Made by a program: the position numbers and the translations under genes. 58,228 nucleotides of DNA, taken from positions 1 through 58,228 of the forward strand of contig JAFRLH010000055.1 in NCBI GenBank assembly GCA_017431345.1, read 5' to 3'. Position 1 is the stretch's first letter, and every line of letters begins with the position of its first letter. The notes below the pieces were generated by a model. It saw nothing but the letters and a program-made list of their open reading frames with translations. It ran no database searches and was not told the DNA's origin. This DNA is from Lachnospiraceae bacterium. GTDB lineage: Bacteria; Bacillota; Clostridia; Lachnospirales; Lachnospiraceae. Positions 1 to 8,801 of the stretch are shown piece by piece.

Positions 1-146
1 ATAGCCTCGATATAGTTGATGACTTTGTTGTAATGGCCGTCAACTTTCTGAGGATATTCAGCTTGTTCTTTTTCGTTTGTGTAGCAGCAAAGAGAAAAAG
101 TTTCCTTGTGTACATCCATTCCTACGTAGACTGTGCTATACTTCAT
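1..146 (-). CDS. IS110-family transposase, N-terminal part (runs off the window)
   Basis: The reverse strand encodes 48 codons beginning MKYSTVYVGMDVHKETFSLC and stays open to the window edge. The YVGMDVHKE segment is the first acidic motif of the RuvC-like DEDD domain of IS110-family recombinases, which also have a C-terminal catalytic serine region outside this window. The start is set by a strong SD (GGAGGTC, 152-158) a few bases before the ATG. It lies downstream of the polysaccharide operon in the same orientation and probably marks an insertion at its 3' end. The family call rests on a short but characteristic stretch. Confidence 0.85.
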   Translation of the reverse strand, partial: MKYSTVYVGMDVHKETFSLCCYTNEKEQAEYPQKVDGHYNKVINYIEA

Positions 147-244
147 TTGATGACCTCCATTTGTATGCGGTAATCCCTGTTACCATTTGTCTTAGCCGAC
201 TTGTAGTATACAGGTAAATCCACGAACCTACAAATCGGAGGTCA
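147..244 (-). ncRNA. IS110 upstream non-coding end with SD-sequestering inverted repeat; candidate bridge-RNA region
   Basis: Upstream of the transposase start there is no gene for about 170 bases. A near-perfect inverted repeat joins 151-165 and 229-244, so the transposase SD (152-158) lies in one arm. Smaller complementary pieces (GGTAA/TTACC) lie in the loop. IS110-group elements are known to encode a structured bridge RNA in the non-coding end preceding the recombinase gene. Position, length and pairing fit, but neither the element terminus nor guide loops were identified, so this is inference. Confidence 0.35.
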
Positions 245-315
245 TTACATATTGTCTAAAACTTCCAACATCATAAATATATTTCGCACCTTTTCGCTGT
301 GGAAAGTTTAGTAAT

Positions 316-1479
316 TTATTCTTTCCTTACAAGAAAAAGCCATCTTCCCACAATTGAAATTCGACTTAAAAGATGTACTGTTGCGAACGAGAGGAAAAAA
401 ACTACAGGAATAAGCACGAATGTTTCAGTCGATCTGTCTGAAATCTTTAGCGCCTTTTCTCTTAAAATATAGATAATCATTATATGTGTCAGATACATTC
501 CAAATGAATACCTTGATATTTTCTCCGTAAGCCTGTAAAGTATAGTCCTTTTCCTTATGGAAATCAGAGAAAAGAGGCATCCTCCTATGACCGGCATCAA
601 AAAGAAAGAATACCATACATTATAAGAATAACCTCTGTGATACAGAAAAAGCTGATACAATACTGTAAGCCAGAATGACAATAACCCTAATCCAAATATA
701 AATACTCTTGTACTAATACTCGAGAAGTACTTTTCTATCTCCCTTTTATATCGATTAAACACATAGCCCATTGCCAGATACAGTCCATATATCCCACCAC
801 CAAAATTCAGATTCAACTGGTTAATAAACTGATTGTTTGTCCCGACATGATTGGCTAGTTGAATCAGATTAAAACTTGGCACAACAAAATTATACATATA
901 GACAACTACCATCAACATAAGCAATACTTTTCCATTCATTTTAACAACCACCTGTGCCACGAATGGAAGAAACAGATAAACTCCTATTATTACTGGCATA
1001 TACCATGTATGAATCAATTCTGTATGCTCAATAAATAATGCGTTTCTTATATACATAAACACGTTAAAATCAGTATTGTTATATAACATGAGAAAGACAT
1101 TATATATTAATATCCATATTTCCCATGTTAAAAGAAGAGGGATCAGATGTTTCCCATAAAACAGCTTAATATTGTTTCCTGAATAATCCCGCTGAAGCAG
1201 CAGATATCCTGTCAACATAAGGAATAAAGGAACCCCGGCTCTTCCGGCGGTAAACCCCGCAAAGCAGAACAATTGCTGTTTCAAGGAAAAACAACTTACC
1301 GTGGAAAGATTGGGATTGTACACTAGTTCAAAACAATGATTTGTTATTACAAGAAATATTGCCACTGCCCTAATCTGGTCTAGTGTCACCAAACGTTCCC
1401 TGCGGCTACCGATATCATCCGAATTATGCTCGTTGATGGGTAATTCCGACTTCTTATTTTTCGGGACATTCACCATCAT
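316..1479 (-). CDS. Membrane acyltransferase (acyltransferase-3 family), last gene of polysaccharide operon
   Basis: This 387-residue protein is very hydrophobic, with about ten membrane segments. Near residue 33 it carries the family hallmark of the first helix, LDQIRAVAIFLVITNH, whose terminal histidine is the conserved putative catalytic residue. Such proteins O-acetylate or otherwise acylate sugars at the membrane. The start codon overlaps the stop of the upstream flippase (ATGA), so translation is probably coupled. The soluble N-terminal tail of about 30 residues is polar. It is one of three acyltransferases in the operon, which suggests a multiply decorated glycan. The acyl donor and target sugar cannot be read from sequence. 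Confidence 0.85.
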   Translation of the reverse strand: MMVNVPKNKKSELPINEHNSDDIGSRRERLVTLDQIRAVAIFLVITNHCFELVYNPNLSTVSCFSLKQQLFCFAGFTAGRAGVPLFLMLTGYLLLQRDYSGNNIKLFYGKHLIPLLLTWEIWILIYNVFLMLYNNTDFNVFMYIRNALFIEHTELIHTWYMPVIIGVYLFLPFVAQVVVKMNGKVLLMLMVVVYMYNFVVPSFNLIQLANHVGTNNQFINQLNLNFGGGIYGLYLAMGYVFNRYKREIEKYFSSISTRVFIFGLGLLSFWLTVLYQLFLYHRGYSYNVWYSFFLMPVIGGCLFSLISIRKRTILYRLTEKISRYSFGMYLTHIMIIYILREKALKISDRSTETFVLIPVVFFLSFATVHLLSRISIVGRWLFLVRKE

Positions 1480-2927
1480 ACTTTCATACCTTTAAGCAGC
1501 TTAAGTCCTGTTTTAATCATCGGATCTTTAGTGAGAATCAGTTCTGTCCCATATACTACTACACCCGTAAATACAATAACAATCATTACCCATATTTGAT
1601 TCTGCGGAAGCAAAATTCCGATACTCCTGCATATAATATACATCACTGTTCCAAACAAAGCATACCTTAAACCGGAACAAAGACTTTGAAGTATCGGCAG
1701 CTGTCCTCTAACAAACCAGCATTGCAAAATCATTACGGTCAATTCCGCAAAAACTGTAGCAATGGAAGCTCCTTTAGCATCCCATTTCTGAATCAGGATA
1801 TAGTTTAGAATGAAATTAACAACGGCCCCACCAATTATGGAATATGTAAATGCTCTCTGCTGATTAGTCGGCAAAAGATACTGCCTTCCAATCACATTAC
1901 TTGTTCCAATAATAACCAAGATTGGACTAATAATGATAATCAAAGAGATTACCGGTTCATACCCATCTCCAAAGAAAAAAGGTACAAAGCGGTGGCATAT
2001 TGCGCAGAGACCAAACATTAGTGCAAAGCTTATCATGTAAATAAACCGAAATGCCGTTTTTACGCTGCTTTTTATACCTTCCAGATCTCCTCTTGCGAAA
2101 TAGGCAGACATTGCGGGCAGCATTACGGTTCCCAACGATGTAACAATGGTCAAAATAACCTTAACAATCTTTTGCCCCTGTGAATAATAACCCACCTGAT
2201 CGATTCCAGAACCAAGCAAACCGATCATGGTTTTGTCAAGAACAAGGTAAACATCCATCGCTATCTGTGGAAGAAAAAGGACAAAAATAGGTCTTAATCT
2301 TCTCTTAATTCCATGTATAACCTCCGCAATTGACATCCCTGTATTTACCAGGTATTTATTCATCGAAAACCATAAGCTGATATTTCCCAGAAACAGCGGC
2401 AAGGTTACACATAAAGTATAGATTCGAAGATCACTCGCCTTTTTCACAAAAAGAAACACGCAGATAATCCCGGTTATTTTTATAATGGTATTCCTTATTA
2501 CTGTAAGTTTGAAATCCTCCATTCCCATAAACAGCCAGGAAATATCAACTGCAGTGGCCAGAATCTCCAAGCTTAAAATCACATAAATCTGATAATACGC
2601 TCCATGAGCGCAAAAAACCACCAGATAGATGGCCAAACACAGAGCAGTTGCAACGATCCGAAACAATTCTATTTCCCAGAAAGCCCGAGTCCTTTCCTCC
2701 GGATCATTCTGCAAATAGGCGATTTCCCTTTGACCATAAAGAGTAGTCCCGACAGCTCCCATCAAAACAAAGTAGCTGGCTATAGACTGTGAATACTGGT
2801 AGATTCCGATGTTTGTGACTCCCAGAATTCGTGATATATAAGGTGTTGTGATCAATGGTGCTATCAGCACAAGGATTTGATACAGCGTATTATATATATA
2901 GTTTTTTATCAGTTTCCTACTTTTCAT
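1476..2927 (-). CDS. Wzx-type oligosaccharide flippase
   Basis: This 483-residue polytopic protein has the MATE/MOP-type polysaccharide transporter pattern: an N-terminal basic segment, then YQILVLIAPLITTPYISRIL, where the TPYISRILG stretch is typical of Wzx/RfbX proteins. About 12-14 hydrophobic helices follow. It should translocate undecaprenyl-pyrophosphate-linked repeat units across the membrane. It overlaps both neighbours by 4 nt (polymerase upstream, acyltransferase downstream), so it is translationally coupled in the operon. Its pairing with a Wzy-like polymerase indicates the Wzx/Wzy route rather than ABC export. Substrate is unknown. Confidence 0.9.
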   Translation of the reverse strand: MKSRKLIKNYIYNTLYQILVLIAPLITTPYISRILGVTNIGIYQYSQSIASYFVLMGAVGTTLYGQREIAYLQNDPEERTRAFWEIELFRIVATALCLAIYLVVFCAHGAYYQIYVILSLEILATAVDISWLFMGMEDFKLTVIRNTIIKITGIICVFLFVKKASDLRIYTLCVTLPLFLGNISLWFSMNKYLVNTGMSIAEVIHGIKRRLRPIFVLFLPQIAMDVYLVLDKTMIGLLGSGIDQVGYYSQGQKIVKVILTIVTSLGTVMLPAMSAYFARGDLEGIKSSVKTAFRFIYMISFALMFGLCAICHRFVPFFFGDGYEPVISLIIIISPILVIIGTSNVIGRQYLLPTNQQRAFTYSIIGGAVVNFILNYILIQKWDAKGASIATVFAELTVMILQCWFVRGQLPILQSLCSGLRYALFGTVMYIICRSIGILLPQNQIWVMIVIVFTGVVVYGTELILTKDPMIKTGLKLLKGMKV

Positions 2928-4159
2928 GCACCACCAGCAACTTTCCCGAGGACTTGCCTTGCCAAACCTTCCGAAAGCGAACTCAGTTCAAATTTAAGTC
3001 GAAACTTATTTGCGGTGATTATCTTGTTAAGGACCAGCCAGAAAGTGTTATAATAAAGATACAGACTAAGGTCATCGATCATATTGCGAAATGCAATCAG
3101 CGACAAAATAATGATAATCAGATACTCGCCCTTTTTATACAGGCTCTTCATACATAATGTCATTAGCACTATATATACAATAGCAAGCAGTATTCCGTAA
3201 CTCTGAAGTACTTGTATATACATACAGTCTACATAATTATAATGTGCAAATACATCATTCTGTACCGCACCGTAAGGATCTAATCCAAACCCCACCCATT
3301 CAATTCTTCTTCCCAGAATAGAAACTCCGTTCTGCGCAAGTGACGCAGCTGCATATTGCACCCGGTTTCCCAACAAAGAATCAAGATTTCCAGCCCAGGC
3401 AGCTCCAGATGAGTATGCATAGATAACAAAGGCGGAAACCGCTGCGCAAATAATAAAAGAATACTGAAGGACCCAAAGCGAAAAGTGTCTTTTGTTTGTT
3501 TTTTTTATTCCGATTTTCTCAACTGCGGCAATAACGATAACCAGAAGTGTCAGACAAAAGGACAATCTGGAATTTGTTTTTAAGTATATCCAGTAATTTA
3601 AAAGTCCCAGACCTGTAATATCGATCCACCTTATCTTCGCCTGTTTCTCATAAAGTATCATAGCTGATATATTGAATAACAACGCAGATGGATATAATGC
3701 ATACCGGAACCCCAAATACTCTCTTGATCGTCCTGATGCAGTCTGAATAACGAAACTGTTTATCACTCCCAGTTTACTACTCACTATGACAAAGACAAAC
3801 AAAACAACCGATAATCTCAAAGTGTATCTGGATATCTTTGAAAATTCTATATTCCTTCCACAATAAACAAAAGCAGGTATCAATGCAACCGTACCAATAA
3901 TATTTCTGTTGGCAATAACAATCAGAATATAGATTGCAACACTTAATACAAATACAACTGACTTTTGAATAGTCAGACAACCACCGTTTGAAACTTCACC
4001 GACGATTAAAAGCAGCATGCAGCCAATCAGCATCAAAGAATATCTTGCGCCGTAATAATACTGATAATACAGGCTGGTACTTAAAATAGCCAACATCATA
4101 AAAATCCCATAAGCAAGGAAATACAGATACTCTTTTTTGATTCTGACAATCTGTCTCAT
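2924..4159 (-). CDS. Wzy-like polysaccharide polymerase (predicted from topology and context)
   Basis: This 411-residue protein has roughly 10-12 hydrophobic helices and one longer soluble loop around residues 245-310, consistent with O-antigen/capsule polymerases. Those are too divergent to carry a universal motif. It sits between the GT2 gene and the flippase, overlapping the latter by 4 nt, exactly where a polymerase is expected. I infer that it polymerises flipped repeat units on the outer membrane face. An O-antigen ligase-type function cannot be excluded. It is the only large multi-spanning protein of the operon not otherwise assigned. Confidence 0.65.
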   Translation of the reverse strand: MRQIVRIKKEYLYFLAYGIFMMLAILSTSLYYQYYYGARYSLMLIGCMLLLIVGEVSNGGCLTIQKSVVFVLSVAIYILIVIANRNIIGTVALIPAFVYCGRNIEFSKISRYTLRLSVVLFVFVIVSSKLGVINSFVIQTASGRSREYLGFRYALYPSALLFNISAMILYEKQAKIRWIDITGLGLLNYWIYLKTNSRLSFCLTLLVIVIAAVEKIGIKKTNKRHFSLWVLQYSFIICAAVSAFVIYAYSSGAAWAGNLDSLLGNRVQYAAASLAQNGVSILGRRIEWVGFGLDPYGAVQNDVFAHYNYVDCMYIQVLQSYGILLAIVYIVLMTLCMKSLYKKGEYLIIIILSLIAFRNMIDDLSLYLYYNTFWLVLNKIITANKFRLKFELSSLSEGLARQVLGKVAGGA

Positions 4160-4219
4160 AAACTCAATAATCCTGTTCCAAATGAGGTTTTTCTAAATGA
4201 TCGGCGGCAGTTTCTCTTA

Positions 4220-5215
4220 TCAGTCCAAGTTAATCAGTTTCCTAGGTACGGGGAGGAATAACCAGTACAATTTATAGTCAGTGGCTCTCAGGATTTTTAT
4301 TGCTTTTCCCATCCCTCCGATTTTTATGGCCTCAATATAGATATCCTCTGAGAGATTCTGCGTCATTCTTTCAAAATTTCGCAATTTCTTTAAAGATTTC
4401 CGATTTGTCGGCAAGAGAAGCAGTGCTCTTAATGCCCAGCAATAATAAGCCGCAGTCCTAAATACCAGATACTGATAATTATTACTGTTCTTATGAGTTG
4501 CTGTATATTTTATAAGGTAACTACATACCCGAAGTGTTTCATCTATATGTTTAATACGCGATTCAACACTAACACTCTGTCCGTCTCTTCCGATTCTGTA
4601 ACAATATACATGGAAATTAAAGAATTGTATAGTGGTAACACTATTGAACGGAATCGTTGAATACAACTGATCTGTGTATAAGGTCTTCTCCGGAAGTCGC
4701 ACCCCCGACTTACGCAAAAGATCTGTCTTATAGGTAAGAACCCACATCCCCAAAAGTCTGCGGCCGGTATAGGCTTGCATGGGAACAACAGTTCCTTCCG
4801 GGAAATCAAAAGCAGGAAGATTAATTAAACTGCTTTCTTCCGGGCCACGTTTCATCGGAGTGATGACAACGTCGGAATCGTTTTTTTTCAAAGATTCCAC
4901 CAATTTCTTTAATCCATCTTTATCAAACCAGTCATCACCATCCAGTAGTTTAAAATATTTACCCGATGCGTGCTCAATACTGTAGTTAACAGTAGAACCA
5001 TATCCTCCGTTTTCTTTATGTACAAGAACAAAAGACTGTGGATACCGTTCCTGATATCTGCTTGCAATTTCCATTGTCCCGTCAGTTCCACCATCGTCAA
5101 TAACAAAAATCTCAATATCATCCATTATTTCAGGTATAACAAGAGATTCCAGTGCATCTTCAATGTATTTTTCCATATTATAGGCGGCAATTGATACGGT
5201 AAGTATTTTATCCAT
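4220..5215 (-). CDS. Glycosyltransferase family 2
   Basis: This 331-residue protein starts MDKILTVSIAAYNMEKYIED, the usual beta-strand opening of a GT-A fold family 2 enzyme. It shows FVIDDGGTDGT near residue 40 (nucleotide-binding) and KLLDGDDWFD near residue 90 (DxD metal site). The C-terminal part is basic and aromatic and may contact the membrane. It probably adds one sugar to the lipid-linked repeat unit. A 60-nt gap separates it from the polymerase and about 54 nt from the cytidylyltransferase. Donor and acceptor specificity are not evident. Confidence 0.9.
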   Translation of the reverse strand: MDKILTVSIAAYNMEKYIEDALESLVIPEIMDDIEIFVIDDGGTDGTMEIASRYQERYPQSFVLVHKENGGYGSTVNYSIEHASGKYFKLLDGDDWFDKDGLKKLVESLKKNDSDVVITPMKRGPEESSLINLPAFDFPEGTVVPMQAYTGRRLLGMWVLTYKTDLLRKSGVRLPEKTLYTDQLYSTIPFNSVTTIQFFNFHVYCYRIGRDGQSVSVESRIKHIDETLRVCSYLIKYTATHKNSNNYQYLVFRTAAYYCWALRALLLLPTNRKSLKKLRNFERMTQNLSEDIYIEAIKIGGMGKAIKILRATDYKLYWLFLPVPRKLINLD

Positions 5216-5269
5216 ATGTTTCTCTCTTTCCTCATGTGGGGTTATAATACAGAATAATGGACTTTGCCA

Positions 5270-5986
5270 TCACTTCAACCAGTTATCCTTATCAGATTTC
5301 AAATAGGCTTTAAACATTTCCAAATCATCCTTTGTAGTAAGTTTAATATTCTTATCAGATCCGGCAGCAAAATAAAGTCGTTCGCCTAGTTCTACCATCA
5401 TGGTATTGGTATATGAAGAACCATGGATTCCTATACCTTTTTCGTATGCTTCATGATATCCCCAATCCAATTTCCCGAATCGGTATGCCTGTGGTGTAGA
5501 TACTCTCCTTAAAGTTTCTCTCGGTATATATTTCACAGTGCTGATTTCATTATCAACTACAAAGATCTGCTCATTATAAGGCAAGGAGGTAACTCCATTT
5601 CCATACCTTTCAGCTTTTAAAATCACATCTGTAAGCACCGTTTCATCCACCAGAGGTCTGATGCCATCGTGAATAATAATAATATCATCATCCGATACTA
5701 TTCCTTCAAGATTAAAGATTCCGTTCCGGATAGACTCCTGTCCTGTGTTTCCACCTGAAACAATCCATTTTAATTTACTTATGCCAAATTGTTTAGCATA
5801 AGCTTTAAGTACATCATGCCATCCATCTATACATACAACTTCTATAGCATCTATTTGAGGATGTTTTTGAAATCCTTCAAGCGTATAAATCAAAACTGGT
5901 TTGTCATAGACATTGATAAACTGTTTGGGGATATCCTGCCCCATTCGATGGCCTGAACCACCCGCAATGATAATTGCAACATTCAT
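5270..5986 (-). CDS. IspD/TarI-like sugar- or polyol-phosphate cytidylyltransferase
   Basis: This 238-residue protein has the glycine-rich CTP loop AGGSGHRMGQDIPKQF (residues 8-23) with conserved Arg and Lys, and later IHDGIRPLVDE, both diagnostic of the IspD/TarI family. TarI makes CDP-ribitol and IspD makes CDP-methylerythritol. Location in a polysaccharide operon favours a TarI-like role. It is separated by one nucleotide from a CDP-alcohol phosphotransferase gene, suggesting that its CDP-activated product is the substrate of that neighbour. No TarJ-type ribitol-5-phosphate reductase is visible nearby, so the polyol is uncertain. Confidence 0.88.
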   Translation of the reverse strand: MNVAIIIAGGSGHRMGQDIPKQFINVYDKPVLIYTLEGFQKHPQIDAIEVVCIDGWHDVLKAYAKQFGISKLKWIVSGGNTGQESIRNGIFNLEGIVSDDDIIIIHDGIRPLVDETVLTDVILKAERYGNGVTSLPYNEQIFVVDNEISTVKYIPRETLRRVSTPQAYRFGKLDWGYHEAYEKGIGIHGSSYTNTMMVELGERLYFAAGSDKNIKLTTKDDLEMFKAYLKSDKDNWLK

Positions 5987-5987
5987 A

Positions 5988-6719
5988 TTATTTCTCCTTC
6001 AGTATTGATCTTAGTGAAACAAGCATAACTAACATATTAAAGAAAAAATAGCATATCGTATAAAGATCTGTTATCCCTGCTACGATTGCAACTAACATCA
6101 GAGCCTGTGCTCCTCCGGTAACAGATTTAAGATTCAAAGCAACAATATGAAAGAGATCATAGTGTTCTCTGTCCATTAGATCCTCCCCGATGTCCTCTCC
6201 ACCGGTTGCGGTTTTTGCTTTATGAAGCACAAGCCGTGGAAACAAAGTAAAAATTCCCGAAAGCCCCCCCGCGATTATCAATAACTCTCTATCAAGATGC
6301 AAAATCTGTGAAAACACCCCCGGCATATGCGCTGCCGCTATCCCCATGGAGAAAAAGGTTAGCGCACAGGCCATGTAACCACTTGCTGCATCATATACAC
6401 TACCCAATCTGGAAAATTCTCTCTTAAATCTTGCAATATTTCCATCTACACCATCCAATAAATTCCATAGAAAGAACAGAAACCAGCCCGCAATTGCACC
6501 GGAGATGGAATGTGTCACGCAGAATAACACAAAACCGATAATCTGTGGAATAAATGATATCAAGGAGACTGTATTCGGCTTAATATTTGTATACAGAAAC
6601 GGAATCGTCAAGATATAAGAAAGCGGTCTTCCTATGTAAAAAGCAAAAATATCATTTTTTGCCGATCTTCTTTTCTCTTCAGTCATAGATTTTTCAGCAA
6701 TCTGTTTTATTGTTATCAT
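5988..6719 (-). CDS. CDP-alcohol phosphotransferase family membrane protein with altered active-site motif
   Basis: This 243-residue membrane protein has the signature DGVDGNIAR...G...D of CDP-alcohol phosphotransferases, which move a phospho-alcohol or accept a CDP-activated group at the membrane. The fourth aspartate of the canonical D-x2-D-G-x2-A-R-x8-G-x3-D-x3-D motif, normally the catalytic base, is a glycine here (GSVYDAASGY). I chose the ATG at 6719 because AAGGAG lies six bases upstream; a longer frame starting at 6743 would overlap the preceding gene. Together with the adjacent cytidylyltransferase it probably builds a phospho-linked substituent. The missing Asp makes its activity uncertain. 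Confidence 0.85.
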   Translation of the reverse strand: MITIKQIAEKSMTEEKRRSAKNDIFAFYIGRPLSYILTIPFLYTNIKPNTVSLISFIPQIIGFVLFCVTHSISGAIAGWFLFFLWNLLDGVDGNIARFKREFSRLGSVYDAASGYMACALTFFSMGIAAAHMPGVFSQILHLDRELLIIAGGLSGIFTLFPRLVLHKAKTATGGEDIGEDLMDREHYDLFHIVALNLKSVTGGAQALMLVAIVAGITDLYTICYFFFNMLVMLVSLRSILKEK

Positions 6720-6729
6720 GCCAGACTCC

Positions 6730-7755
6730 TTACCGTTTCTCAAACAGTTCCCGAATTCTCTTAGGTTTGAAGGGAATATCTAGAAGAATCCATTTTCCGG
6801 CTGCAACATAATATGCTATGGAACATATAGATGATCCAATAAAGAGCACAGGGATCCATATGGCAACTGACTTAATCCCTGTCCGCCATAAAACCACACG
6901 AATGGCATCAAGCACAATCGGATGCAGCACATAAATATATAATGTTATACTTCCTATCCATGCAAAGAATGTGTTATGGTTCACTTTATTTCTCAAAATA
7001 TAGAACCATTCTGCAAAAAACAAACTCATCATGATATTAACCATTCTGCAGAATACAATATTATCCATTACCGTATCAATATATTTAAGATGCATGAAAA
7101 GAAATAATAACGCTCCAGCAGTTGTAATCAATGCAGACTTTATACAAATTCGATTCTTCTTCTCATAGATAATCACTCCCATATAATAGTATAACGGATA
7201 CCATAAAATACGATCCAACAGTTTAATATCCGTGTTAATAAAAATCCTGGAGAGATTCATTGTTAACAATATCAGCAGGATGACAAATGATTTTTTATAC
7301 AGCTTTTTGTCCATAATAAAAACAAGAATCTGTACATAAAACAGAATATAAATAAACCACATAAAAGCAACTGGATTCAGGAACATCATAGCTAGATCCA
7401 TAAGTCCCACTTTGTTAGTAACCCAGTTTGAAAAGACAAACTTGCCTGCCCATACAGGTACTGCTATTATAATATAAGGAAGCATCAGATTCCAGATTTT
7501 TTTGACAGAATAATCCTTCACAGATGTATTCTCTGTCTTTTTTCTGTCTGCTAATGCATAGACATACCCAGATGCCAAAAAAAATAGGGGCATATAAAAA
7601 GATTTAAAGAAATTATCTGCTATAATATATCTGTAATCTGTAAGATCAAGACCTGCTATTGTCCTCATTAATGAATGTTCAAAGACAACACAAAGCATAG
7701 CAAATGCTTTTAATTCATCGATCCAATACTCTCTTTTCTGCACTTTTTTCTCCAA
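6730..7755 (-). CDS. Membrane acyltransferase (acyltransferase-3 family), second copy
   Basis: This 341-residue polytopic protein opens REYWIDELKAFAMLCVVFEH, matching the acyltransferase-3 first helix with its conserved His, and contains about ten hydrophobic helices. It probably transfers an acyl group to a glycan or glycerol-like substituent. It lies between the GT8 gene (5 nt away) and the CDP-alcohol phosphotransferase, and is oriented with the operon. It resembles the other two acyltransferases only in family features, not as a recent duplicate. Confidence 0.85.
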   Translation of the reverse strand: MEKKVQKREYWIDELKAFAMLCVVFEHSLMRTIAGLDLTDYRYIIADNFFKSFYMPLFFLASGYVYALADRKKTENTSVKDYSVKKIWNLMLPYIIIAVPVWAGKFVFSNWVTNKVGLMDLAMMFLNPVAFMWFIYILFYVQILVFIMDKKLYKKSFVILLILLTMNLSRIFINTDIKLLDRILWYPLYYYMGVIIYEKKNRICIKSALITTAGALLFLFMHLKYIDTVMDNIVFCRMVNIMMSLFFAEWFYILRNKVNHNTFFAWIGSITLYIYVLHPIVLDAIRVVLWRTGIKSVAIWIPVLFIGSSICSIAYYVAAGKWILLDIPFKPKRIRELFEKR

Positions 7756-7760
7756 ACCTT

Positions 7761-8777
7761 TTATTTTACTCTGTTCTTCTTTAGTTTCCTTTGTAAAAAC
7801 AGGGGCCGACTATCATTATACAGGAATGAAACAAGAATAATCATGAAGGAGCGCGGTAATACGTGACAAAGTTCTGTCCAGAAGCGTGTTCCGGCTTTTC
7901 TGGAATCTTTTGCAAGCGGAACACTTTTCCACGGTGATTTTTCTCTGTAGTAAAGGAAAGCTTTTAAATGCGGATGATCACTATTCTCTACCCACGGTCT
8001 GCGTCTAACAAAAAAATTACCTGTATAATGAGTGATTACTGGATTCGTTTTCGCATCTTCAAGTTCTTCTTTGGTATAAGAGTATTGATAAGGTCTCCTT
8101 AACTTCAGAAGTTCTTCATATTTATACAGGAATACAAGTGAATTTACATTGTAATTCTGAGGAATTATTTTTATTTCCCCGGCAAATAAAGAATTAATGA
8201 TCGATTGTTCGTTAAAAACGAAAAAACCGTTCTTTTCCACAAGCAGCTTTATGCATTTCCTGCAAACATCCTCTTCACGCCACTTTTTAACATTAATCAA
8301 CAAAACACCTGAATTCACATAAACCCCGTTTTCCGGTAGTTCAACAATCTTTCTGTAGTTTGAACTCAGACAGTCATCTACACCTGCCAGATAATATCCC
8401 TCAAGATCCTGCTCCCAGAACTCCTTCAATGACTTTTCAATTATAGTATCCGAATCCAAGTAAAGGACACGGTCAATTTCCTCGGGCAAATACTCGGTAA
8501 TAAAAAGCCGATTAAAACCAAATCCAAGCCACCCCTTTTTGCTGGATCTGATATTAATATTGAGTTTTTCCGACCAGTCAGGCATTACCATAAACTTCAG
8601 GGTTCTGCCATACTGATCTGCAATTCCCTTTAAGATCTCTTTATTCTCTTCAGACATTCCGCGTTCTATGCAAAGGACATGGATCTCATCTATTTCCCTG
8701 TTATTTTCAAACAGTGAGACCATCGATACTCCAGTGACGCTCGCAAAAGCATCACTGCTGTGATAGATCACATACAT
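7761..8777 (-). CDS. Glycosyltransferase family 8
   Basis: This 338-residue protein has the family 8 retaining GT-A layout: an N-terminal strand MYVIYHSSDAFA, the DxD metal motif in VLYLDSDTII (residues 108-110), an NSGVLLINVKKW stretch and a late HYTGNFFVRRRPW motif equivalent to HxxGxxKPW. Family 8 enzymes transfer glucose or galactose from UDP-sugars to LPS-, capsule- or protein-linked acceptors. It is tightly packed in the operon between two acyltransferases. The C-terminal region is basic and hydrophobic, likely for membrane contact. The donor sugar is not determinable. Confidence 0.92.
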   Translation of the reverse strand: MYVIYHSSDAFASVTGVSMVSLFENNREIDEIHVLCIERGMSEENKEILKGIADQYGRTLKFMVMPDWSEKLNINIRSSKKGWLGFGFNRLFITEYLPEEIDRVLYLDSDTIIEKSLKEFWEQDLEGYYLAGVDDCLSSNYRKIVELPENGVYVNSGVLLINVKKWREEDVCRKCIKLLVEKNGFFVFNEQSIINSLFAGEIKIIPQNYNVNSLVFLYKYEELLKLRRPYQYSYTKEELEDAKTNPVITHYTGNFFVRRRPWVENSDHPHLKAFLYYREKSPWKSVPLAKDSRKAGTRFWTELCHVLPRSFMIILVSFLYNDSRPLFLQRKLKKNRVK

Positions 8778-8801
8778 AAATCTTCCTCCATAACTACGGG
8801 A

